DNA of 64,000 nt from Lepiota brunneoincarnata (lineage: Eukaryota; Basidiomycota; Agaricomycetes; Agaricales; Agaricaceae). The first letter of the stretch is position 1. Each line of letters starts with the position of its first letter. The position numbers and the translations under genes were made by a program. Shown here one piece after another: positions 46,419-56,226 of this stretch. The stretch spans positions 3,162,001 to 3,226,000 of the forward strand of contig JAEBUN010000001.1 of assembly GCA_023014365.1 (NCBI GenBank), in the 5' to 3' direction. The notes under the pieces were generated by a model. The model saw nothing but the letters and a program-made list of their open reading frames with translations. It had not been told where the DNA came from and did no database searches.

Positions 46419-47130
46419 TCACCTCCGCTTCCGAAAATGAGTGTGCTCCCAGTTGACGTCTTCAGATGACTCCGAGCAAAAGTGATTTATAAGAACCAAG
46501 TTTTCTAGTGCGGGCATGGAACTAATCGCATCGGCATTCTCTGTGCTGATTCCGAGATCCCTGGGGAGGATAACTAGAGATTTCAAGTTGTTAAACCAGC
46601 CATGCCTTGGAATTTGTATTCCAACCCCGTTTTCCATTTGGAAATGAATCAGTTGATTAAACAACCGGTGCGTCGAATGATACTGTGAGAGCCAATCCCA
46701 GTCTGGTGGGAACCGGAGGAGTGTCAGCTCGTGCAAATGGGTGTGCTTGAAGGTCAGTGAACCACAGACACTGATAAGTTGTCGTGGCTCGCATGCCAGG
46801 GAAGCCAGGTTCACGCAAGCTCGGATGATATGATTAACTTCGATGGAAGCTTTCGTGCTTTCCGCACCCAGAGAGACCCAAAGGTGACGCACATGCTGTG
46901 CGGCCCCTGAGCTGTTGGAGCGCAGGAAACTACAGAAAGCGGCGGCGGTGTCGGGAGTGGAGAGAATGACAGGAACCACTGCCAAACAACGAGGTTCGAC
47001 GATGTTTCGGACTCTGCTCGACACTTGAACAAGCGACGAGTAGGTGATAGCTGAGGCAGCGCAAGCATGGAAGGCGATTTCATTAAGCAGTTCATTTGGA
47101 AGAGGGCATTTATCTGCAACACCACAGATA
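46419..47130 (-). CDS. F-box-like protein (paralog 3), 5' end unclear
   Basis: The frame reads CPLPNELLNEIAFHACAAS, then VPVILSTPDTAAAFCSFLRS, HVRHLWVSL, ACVNLASLACEPRQLISVCG and LTFKHTHLHELTLL, the same order of motifs as paralog 2. It stops at 46,419 after about 235 codons and is shorter at the C-terminus than the others. No ATG lies upstream in frame before a possible splice acceptor (TTGCAG) near 47,120, so a short first exon may exist or the gene may be truncated. Confidence 0.55.
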
Positions 47131-47806
47131 CCTGGCTGAATATTCCGAGCTGAGCCAGGGAGAGGGAGGGCGGGGGACTCTCTGGGACAAGTTGGATGGG
47201 ATAGGATGGAGAGGATGATATGGGGCCGTCATTAATTTACGGAATTCCAGGGTCGTTGGGGCCATGATTTTAAGTTGCTGAACTTATTTCCAGAACCCGG
47301 GAACGTAGGACTGCACAGCTCATGCCAGAGGTAGAACTGGGTTGCAACAGTACAGTCTCCATCGTACCTAAGGACCGCTTTTTAGGCGAAGCCTTGAGAG
47401 CCAACAGTTCGATGACGGGTTCTGACAGAGCCCTCACCGGCACATCATACATCACGAGCGATAGGAATAGCATCTCTAACTGCCCAAAAACCTTTCTCGG
47501 CTGAGGGCAGTGTTAGGAACACCTCAGTTGAGATTTTCCTGGTCGTCACTTGGCACGTACTCACGAAGTTATGAGCACGAACTTATACCTGTGTACTAGC
47601 ACCGAAAACCGAGTAAGGATCTCGGAAACCGAAGCCACACCCTAAGATCAAGGCCTACGTCATGGTTATGACACAGCCCTACAAAATTCACGACAAGAGA
47701 ACTCGATTGCACACCCCACACACATATACACACACATATATTTATTATGGATCAATAAGTTGGAAGAGTTCTGGTCCGATAAAGGTCGACTATTGCAATC
47801 TCTCGA
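47131..47806. other. intergenic region
   Basis: No gene recognised. A short CA/TA-rich microsatellite-like stretch (ACACACATATACACACACATATAT) lies near 47,718-47,741. Confidence 0.5.
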
Positions 47807-48316
47807 CTAGTCATCTTCAAACTGAACCTTGTTCTAAAGCAGTGGATATCAGCATCAGTCAGCACTGCTTTCACTCAAGTAGAGCGCGAAGGACTGACCT
47901 TGTAGAAAGCGACATATCCTTCAATTGGCTTGGCTTTGTCCGTAATGGTTTCGGGATAGTACCTTTGTACAGTAGGCAAGGCTTCAACCTCAAGGGCGGC
48001 GGTGGCTTACCAGGCGACGTCCTTGACCTCTTTCCCGTCGACTTTAGCGTTGTAATAAGAGGCTTGCCTGCTGATGCGTTAATTTGCCGGTCTGCTAACA
48101 TTGACGTATGCCACTTGCCCTTTCCAGGGGCACATGGTACTTGCAAAGTGAAGTGAGATCAACCCGCATTGGAATGAAAGGGAACGGATAATACTGGGTG
48201 TCCGAATCACTCAGCTCGCTTTTCTTGACAGAGTCAGAAGGAAAGTAATGATTTCCTTCGACCTGAACGGTTTGGTTGGATTCTGCAAGTAGGAGACCAT
48301 TGAGCATGACCTTCAT
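47807..48316 (-). CDS. DUF427-domain protein
   Basis: Five small exons, 48,316-48,195, 48,139-48,119, 48,067-48,011, 47,962-47,899 and 47,833-47,807, sum to 291 nt (96 aa), phase-consistent. The spliced protein shows the family pattern: MKVMLNGLLLAES, HYFPSDSVKKSEL, SDTHTMCPWKG, ASYYNAKVDGKEVKDVAW, YYPETITDKAKPIEGYVAFY. DUF427 proteins are small beta-rich domains of unknown function found in bacteria and fungi. Exon 2 is 21 nt. The intron after it starts GCAAGT, a GC-AG intron, because only that donor restores CPWKG-QASYY. The length is the usual one for a single domain. Confidence 0.88.
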
Positions 48317-48585
48317 TTTGGGCGTTGGGATGGTGAAGTTTGGAGAACGACGAGTATATGTAAGTCGTAGATGATTACAAATGGTCGCCGGGTGATGTCA
48401 TTAACCCTAACCTACGGGAGCTAAAGTGTGGGAAAGTACTCGAGCCCTCAAGACTAAAGGTAGAGCCGTTTGGGCGTGCCCTAAGTCCCACACAGTGCCG
48501 GTGTTGACGCCGGCAGCCATTTGATACAAGGGGTGAATGGCCTTGCGAATTGCTGGGTTGCAAGATGTTGAGCTTAAGGGTATAA
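48317..48585. other. short spacer between two minus-strand genes
   Basis: The stop of the upstream gene and the ATG of the DUF427 gene are about 270 bp apart. The DUF427 promoter should lie here; no clear TATA box is seen. Confidence 0.4.
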
Positions 48586-49731
48586 TTAAAATTCATCTCG
48601 GGAGTCATATTCGTTATCGTCCGTGATTCCGTGCTGGAAAATTGAGAGTGCGTTAGCTGATATCGGATATTTGAATGCGGGTATGTCGGAAGACTTGCCT
48701 CGGCCTTCCACTGTCTCATGAACTCTCTAGTGGCTTGAAGTAAAGAATCGCCTGTTCCGCTCTTTTCTCCGCCAAATCCGGTCTGTTCACATAGCAAACA
48801 ACAAGCTCGGGCGAGTCCCCTCTCCTTCTGTGCAATCATGCGCGCCACTTTAACGCTTCTTCCGCATTCTGCCTTTAACCTCCGAACAGCCACTTCCATC
48901 ACCGTATCATATCTCTTCAACCAAGCCTCCGCTGAACGCACAGCTCCATCGGCGCGCTTGTCTGTAGAAGCATCCTTAGCTTCCTCCGCGAGTGTCATTG
49001 TGATAGGGTATACTGGATGTTCCTCTGAGCCTCGAGACGACCATCCGTCGTGGTGGTGGTCAACGTCGGAGATGAAACTATCGATGATGCAATACATGAT
49101 TGCGAACGCGACACGGACCCAAGCCCTTCACGCGCCGACGTGTTCCGGGTACCTTGACACTCAGCAGATCCTGAAGCCACTGTATTAGGTCTGTGAATGG
49201 CACGAAGAAAAAGTGGCCGACCTCGATCCCATCTACTGCAAAATCCAACTCCTGCAGCCAGCGTAAATATAACTCTGTCTCGATAATTCTGATCCCCTGA
49301 TGGACATGTCTCTTGACGTTAACTTTGGTGGTGTGAAGTAGCCTTTGAACAGATTGGGCCAGGTCTTTGCCTATAGTCCAGGTCAAGATATTGATGGAGG
49401 GCTGTACTCAGAGGGCCGTACCTCGCGTCAATTCTTTAAAGTCTTCAAGCGTGGACTGGTCAGGTTCCGAGCCACAACGCCGCAGAGCAACAGAAAGGTC
49501 AAATTCATGTGAGTCTTTGTAGGCCTCTCGAGAAGAAACTGTTTTGACTGGAAGCTGGGTGAATACTGATGACCTGGTGAGCTGAATTCACGTACTACGG
49601 TGATGAATAGGTGTATTTTCACTCGTGCAGGGAGAGCTGATGTCTGGGCGGCGGCGTTTGGCGGGGGTATGATACTGTTCTGTGTCACTTGAATGCACAC
49701 TGAAAGAGCGCTTTAACGAGAATCGAGACAT
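48586..49731 (-). CDS. hypothetical protein, five exons
   Basis: The model has exons 49,731-49,596, 49,547-49,422, 49,370-49,153, 49,022-48,699 and 48,633-48,586 (283 aa in phase). The N-terminus is basic (SRFSLKRSFSVHSS, PAKRRRPDISS) with a possible nuclear signal. The middle is helical (DLAQSVQRLLHTTKVNVKRH, IETELYLRWLQELDF), as is the fourth exon (AEAWLKRYDTVMEVAVRRLK), and the end is acidic (DDNEYDSRDEF). The last intron starts GCAAGT. Intron 3 is weakly supported: the only phase-keeping acceptor makes it 130 nt. No family is recognised. The start lies 89 bp after the stop of the adjacent synthetase. Confidence 0.55.
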
Positions 49732-49820
49732 GGAACAATGCTGTATATATGCATAGTGTATACACCTCATCAAAAGCTACTTTATGGCCGGCAAAACCGT
49801 GTTTGGCACGTGATCGGAGG

Positions 49821-52640
49821 TCACAGTCTCGTCTTGCCTTTCCGCTTGACTGCCCTGGCGCGGTCACGAAGGACCCTGCGGAGAAGTTTTCCACTGGGCG
49901 AAGTGGGAATCACATCCACAAACTCTACCCCACCCACTAGATGTTTGTACCCTACCTTATTCTCAACCACATGCTTTGTGCAATATCATTTCTCAACTAC
50001 TGGATGGGCCTCGAGGATGACGAGAATACTTGCCTTGGCAATCGATGCTTTGATAGCCTCTGCTTGCTTACAATCTTGGGCAACGCGTTTCGCTGCAGCC
50101 GAAGTCAGCACGATAAACGCCATCGGGACTTCTCCGCCTGGGCAATGAGCGGTCAGTGGACCTGTCAAGATCACTGATACCCGTAAAACTTGCTATAATC
50201 ATCTGGCACGCCCACAACACACGCGTTTGCGACATCATCATGTTCCAAAACGCACCCTTCAAGTTCGGCAGGAGCGACCTGAAATCCTTTGACCTACCAA
50301 GTGCCTGTTTGACCTTCATTTTAGCGGCAATCCCTGGCTGCTTACCTTGATGATCTCCTAACGAACACAATTGAGTCTCCGTCTTCTCTAGTGAGTCGAT
50401 GTGGACTTACTTTCAGACGGTCAAGGATCCATACCTCGCCATTTCCGTCAATCCTGACCTCGTCGCCAGTTCGCACCCAGCTAGTTCACTCAACTAAGGC
50501 CAAGGATTTATTGCATATCGGCCGAAGTGACTCACCCATCTACAAATGTTTCTTTCGTCCTTGGCGATAGTGCATTTCAGCCACTGTTTGTGCCCTTGAG
50601 GTCTACAACATGAACTTACGCTTCCAAATTGTTGGCATACCCTAGGGCGTTTGATGGTGAATAAATGATCAGTTCACCTGTTTCGTTGCACCCCGCGATT
50701 AAGCCATCTGGCTTGACTACCCTGGCGGCCGTCCCTGGGAGCAATTGTCCGCCGCCTCCATTTGATCAGTCTCTCGTTCCATCATCATTAGTGAATTCAC
50801 ATGGTAGAACTCACTCCCAGGAACTCCTCGTTTAGAATCGGTGTTCCACATAGCTGCTGCAGTACATATCTCTGTCATTCCTACAATGTTGGGTGAGCAC
50901 ATGTGATGAGGGTTACATGTATTCGCCAACCAACCATATGACTGGCCAATATGAGCATCTGGCAAGAGCGCAAAAAGTTGCTGATTCAGTTCATGAGACA
51001 GAGGTGCAGCACCACACATGATCATCCGGACACATTCATGCAATCTGTAATTCTTGACAGCTGGGTGCTGAGACATCATCAGCATGAAGCGAGTGAAATA
51101 GAACCATAACCAAACCTTGCAGAGCAAGACGATCATTGGGGGTACCATGCTAACCGCACGGTCAGAAATGTTCAGCAGAACAATGCAATACCCTTACAAA
51201 AGGTGGGTTATCCGGTGTCGTACTATACTGTTCAGCATTTCTACGAAATTGAATTTTGGAATGACAATGAGCGACATCTGAAGCCAGGCAGTGAATAAAC
51301 ATCGCTCGCGATACGCCGAAGGACTACTGGTACGCACTCCGCAGAACAGGACATAGTGCAACTGGGGGAAGGCAGTTAACATAATATCGCGGCACATGCA
51401 TCTGGTGCAGAGGTGAACGTACATTTATGACCAAACCATATATATCTGGTAGATGGGAAGTCAATTGGCTTGCAAGACACTTTCAATATAACCACGTACG
51501 GTAGAATGGCAGGACTGTCATCCCCGTAAGTTACTACTCCCAGTAATGCCAAACCGAAGCACATACCTCCACCCGCAACATCTCCTGGTCGATAACGGCG
51601 ATCTTCCCAAGCACAATAATTTTCGTGGATGCGATTATGAACTGCCATCTGTATGATATTGGCGATAGGGGAACAATGGGGAATTGCGACAGCCTTCCAC
51701 AGAATACATCAGTCTCAAACACTGCCCTGTGAACAGCGTAAGCCCAACCTTTGGCCGACCCGTCGTACCCGAGGAGAAGCTGAGGAAGGCTAACTTTGTC
51801 TTGGCTTCACCTGACTCGAGTCTTCTCTCTACGAAGGAAGGAGCAGAAGTACGCCCGAGTTGCACAATGTCCTCAACCGAGGTCTTATGCTCATTATTAG
51901 ACCGTTCCACCCGGTCGAATAAAATTACACGCTCGGACGAAAGGCCATGTTCCCGAGCTGCAGCTTCAGCAATCAGGAGGCAGTCTGGGTGAGCAACAAC
52001 GACAGTTGCTTTGGTTTCTTGGAGCTGATGGAGGAATTCATTGGTAGAGAAATCTGGATTTGCCCCTCTGGTTCATGTTAACAGATACAACGGCCAGGAG
52101 CGACGGGTCCTCACGAGATTATACCACCGAGTCTGTGGACTGCCCAGATAACAACAGGATAATCTGTGCCCTACATATGAGTAAAATCCCTTTCCATGTC
52201 TGCGCAATGAACGAACCGATATGATTCCTACTGAAGAGCACCACTAATCATTGTCACCGGCTAAACCGCTTTCACAGGAACATTGGAGTACTGATGAACT
52301 TACCGACATCGTCCTCGCCTAAATCAGATCAGAGCGCTGTTTCGACACAACACAGATGCAACAACCCACCAATACCGTATTTGTGGCGCAATCCTCTCGC
52401 GAGAGCATAAGTCCGCTCACGAAGCTGTCAGATTGATCGTGAGTTCGGCACATCTCTCGAGGGACAAAAAGCCTCCACTTCTTGTTCGCCCAGTGATCTA
52501 CCTGTCGCATCTTCTATCAACCACGGAGTCCCCTCTTTCTTCTTTGGCCTGACAGAATGTGTAGAGTCAAAGATGAACTGAACCAGAGTGAGGTCATCAG
52601 GTATGTGGGGTAGTACGGGCCCGGGGGAATCAATGACCAT
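49821..52640 (-). CDS. acyl-CoA synthetase / 4-coumarate-CoA-ligase-like, copy A
   Basis: This adenylate-forming enzyme activates a carboxylic acid with ATP and joins it to CoA. It is split by more than a dozen short introns. In order are PHIPDDLTLVQFIFD (N-terminus), the P-loop FLSFSSGTTGRPK near 51,760, FYHIYGLVIN (rebuilt by splicing near 51,440-51,530), the GYANN motif, RTGDEVRIDGNGEVWILDRL near 50,440, [10 protein letters not shown], and the catalytic Lys in PTSPSGKLLRRVLRD. Every segment I checked is in frame, so the gene looks intact. The last intron (50,033-49,974) is GC-AG (GCAAGT). The C-terminus KTRL is at best a weak PTS1. Substrate unknown. It is the downstream member of a three-gene array. 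Confidence 0.85.
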
Positions 52641-53230
52641 GGTGGGTCGAGAACTGTGCAAGCTCGTTCTAACCACGATGCTCCTCGCCTTAGCTCCCAG
52701 CGCTACGCTACCATAGAGCCATGAGAACCCGCCGAGTACCATGATGCCTCGTGTGCGTGATTGTGATGAAGCCATGCGGCCGCCGTTCCGAGCGGGCGTT
52801 TATCATGAACTTCAGGCTTCAAGCTCGGATTCGTTGGATGGCTCATAGCTCTCTTTCGGTGTACACTCAAGCACTGCCCATAGATGGAAAACCAGCCAAG
52901 ATGCACCCTGTCCCCCGTTCCAGGGGGGCTTCGCCTTCCAGTGACACTCAACCTGCATTGTGCAAGGCATTTTGAAGAAGATAAGTCCGTCATAAGGAAG
53001 AAACCCTTGGAACTATAAAATGATGAAAAAAAAAGACAGGGAAGATAGCGAATGCTGGCACAATATAGTCATTGCACGCGCTATCCCACCTCGACGAGAT
53101 TCGATACTGAGCACAACCGACCATCTAGCCAGTAATCGGCAAGACCGCTGATCTGGCAACCCCTTTATTGTATTTTCCCGCAGCATGGAAGGATACAAGT
53201 GCGCCCAGTTGGACTGTGCTTTCTACTGAC
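52641..53230. other. spacer between synthetase copies A and B
   Basis: About 590 bp, presumably the promoter of copy A and the 3' flank of copy B. An A run (53,021-53,035 region) and no coding signal are seen. Confidence 0.5.
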
Positions 53231-56030
53231 TTACAACTTGGCCTTGACCCTCTCCCGCGCTTTCAACTCCTTGGCACGGTCGCGGAGGACCCTGCGGAGT
53301 AGCTTCCCACTCGGAGAAGTGGGAATCTCATCCACAAACTCTATTCCACCTGTCAGATGCTTGTACCCCACTTTATTATCTGCGACATGCTAGATGCAAC
53401 ATCAGCCATGAAGTCGCGATGATGGTGAGAATATTTGCCTTGGTGATCGACGCTTTGATGGTCTGAGCTTGCTTGGGATCTTGAGCAAGCCGCGAGGCTG
53501 CATTCGCATTCAGTACCACAAACGCCATTGGAACCTCTCCACCTGGGAAATGAGCATTCAGTAAATCCTACAGCATAAGTAGTGCCAATAGACTTGCTAT
53601 AATCATCTGGCACACCAACAACACACGCGCCTGCGACATCGTCGTGTTCCAGAACACACCCCTCGAGTTCGGCAGGAGCGACCTGGAACCCTTTGACCTA
53701 AAGAGAATGCACATATTAAAATTTGTGCCAACAGTGGCCCCATCGACCTACCTTCATGATTTCCTAGACGTACAAGATTAAAATGAACGTCTTCGAAATC
53801 AGGATAGTGCATACATACTTTCAGGCGATCAAGAACCCATACTTCGCCGTCCCTGTCAATCCTGACTTCGTCCCCAGTCCGCACCCAGCTGATTGACTTG
53901 CATAAGATTGGGTTTATGAACATCAGCCTCGGACGCACCCTTCTAGGAAGGTCTCCTTTGTTCTTGATGGTGTGTATCTCAGCCATAAAAATCTTGAAGA
54001 CCTACGACACAACTCACGCTTCTTGATTGTTGGCGTATCCCAGGGCATTTGATGGTGAGTAGATAACTAGTTCACCTGGTTCATCATACCCCCCAAGTGA
54101 GCCATCTTGTTTGACCACTCTCGCGATCGTCCCCGGGAGTAACTGTCCGCCACCTGCTGAACTTGTTAGATCCCTTCCTTTACAGTAGACATATAGCATT
54201 TAGAGAGAAGGTGGAGCATGACTGACTCCCAGAACTCCCCCGTTTACGATCAATTGACCACATCGTTGTTGCGGTGCAGGTTTCCGTCATTCCTGTGGTC
54301 GATGAGCTCGCACTATTCATAGGTAAGTATCTATCCACCAACCATATGCCTGTCCAATGTGCGCATTTGGTAGAAGCTCGAATAGTTGTTGGTTTAGCTC
54401 GTGGGATAGAGGCGCAGCTCCACACATGATCAAGCGGACATATTCATGCAGTTTATAATTCTTGACGGCTGGGTGCTATAGGGGTTCTGAGACCAGAAAC
54501 GCTAGTCACGGGCAGCCACGATCGAACCTTGCAGAGTAAAACCACCATCGGAGGCACCAAACTAACTACATGAGCGGAGACGTTCAATGAAACGAAGAAT
54601 AGCCTTACAACAGATGGGTTATCTTGTGTCGTACTATGCTGTTGAGCATATCTACGAAGTTGAACTTGGGAATGACGATGAGCGACATCTGATATCAGGT
54701 GCTGAATGAAGATTGCAATTTCGACACGTTTTAAAATTATGTACGCCACTAAATATGACATAGTGCAGCTGTTGAAGCACGTTGGTCAGCTTAATAGTAA
54801 GATGCGGATAACCAGTGGAGCCAAACACACGTTGATGACCAGCCCATAGATATCTATGGCGCATGCGTTTAATCGTCCCTGGCACAGGTATGACGACCAC
54901 TTACGATAGAATGGTAGGACTGTTATTCTCATGAGTCGCCGCTAATTTACGCTACAGTCGGGGGACGAACCTCCAATAGCAACATCCCCTGGCCTATAGC
55001 GGCGGTCATCCCAGGTGCAGTAATCCTCATGGATGCGATTGTGAACAGCCATTTGTATGGTATTGGCGATAGGAGAATAATGGGGAATCGCAACGGCCTT
55101 CCGTAGGGAATCAACAAGTGTCCTGTGAGTAAGAGGAACCCTGGTACCTTTGGGCGGCCTGTCGTACCAGACGAGAAACTAAGAAAGGCCAGCTTTGTCT
55201 TGGCCTCGCCCTGCCTGAGTCTTCTCTCTTGGAAAGAAGGAGCAGAAGTACGCCCGAGTTCTACGATGTTCTCAATCGAGGTCCTCTCGTTGTTGAGTCG
55301 AGCCACGGAATCGAACAAAATTAAGCGTTCTGCAGGAAGGCCATGCTCCCTCAGCTGCAAGCTTCAGCAACAGAGAGACAGTCAGGGATGAACGAATGAT
55401 GACAGTCGCCTTAGTTTCTTGAAGCTGATAGAGGAATTCATTGGTAGAGAAATCTGGATTTGCCCCCTCTGACTCATGTTAACAAATGGGACAACCAGTT
55501 AGTGATAGGTCCTCACGAGATTATACCACCGAGTCTATGAACGGCCCAGATAACAACAGGATAGTCTACACAACATGTGAGTGACATCTCTCTCCTTGCC
55601 CATACAGTGAACGCACCAATATGATTACGACTAAGTAAGGAGGACTAATCATTGTGACTAGCCGAGTCATTCGGAGTATTGAGGAACTCACCAACATCGT
55701 CCTCGCCTAAATCAGGTTTACAACACTGTTTTGACACAAGGCAAATGGTAATAATAACTTACCAATACTGTATTTGCAGCGCAGCCCTCTCGCGAGAGCA
55801 TAAGTCCGCTCACGAAGCTGTCAGAGATCGTGAGTTCAGCACATCTCCTAAGGGTCAAAAGCCTCTACTTCTTGTTCGCCCAGTGATCTACCTGTCGCAT
55901 CTTCTATCAACCACGGAGTCCCCTCTTTCTTCTTTGGCCTGACAGAATGTGTAGAGTCAAAGATAAACTGAACCAGAGTGAGGTCATCGGGTATGTGGGG
56001 TAAAACGGGCCCCGGGGCGTGTATTTCCAT
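53231..56030 (-). pseudogene. acyl-CoA synthetase-like, copy B, frameshifted
   Basis: It has the same exon layout and motifs as copy A: PHIPDDLTLVQFIFD, FLSFSSGTTGRPK near 55,170, RTGDEVRIDRDGEVWVLDRL near 53,840, [25 protein letters not shown] and a C-terminal AKL that fits PTS1. Compared with copy A, the exon at about 55,330-55,420 has two separate +2-nt insertions. One lies where A reads VVVAHPDC and the other where A reads AAAREHG; together they break the frame and bring in stops. Sequencing error is possible, but two events in 80 bp favour real decay. The last intron (53,438-53,390) is GC-AG like that of A. Exon 1 and intron 1 are almost identical to A, while the rest is clearly more diverged. 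Confidence 0.65.
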
Positions 56031-56226
56031 GGCTTAGCCTGGATGTAAACTGAAAGCTCTTTTTCCACGACATGCAAGGGTTATAAGGCATCGTCGTAAG
56101 CATGAGAACCGGTGGAAACGGAATAATATACAAAGCATCTCGTGATCAAAAGACCTTCGTCATGATGTCATGATTTATCAGCAGTGCTGAAAATAAGCTG
56201 CGGTATGATATCTCCCTCCCCAAGTC
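56031..56226. other. spacer between synthetase copies B and C
   Basis: Only ~200 bp separate the stop of copy C from the ATG of copy B; nothing else is visible. Confidence 0.4.
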
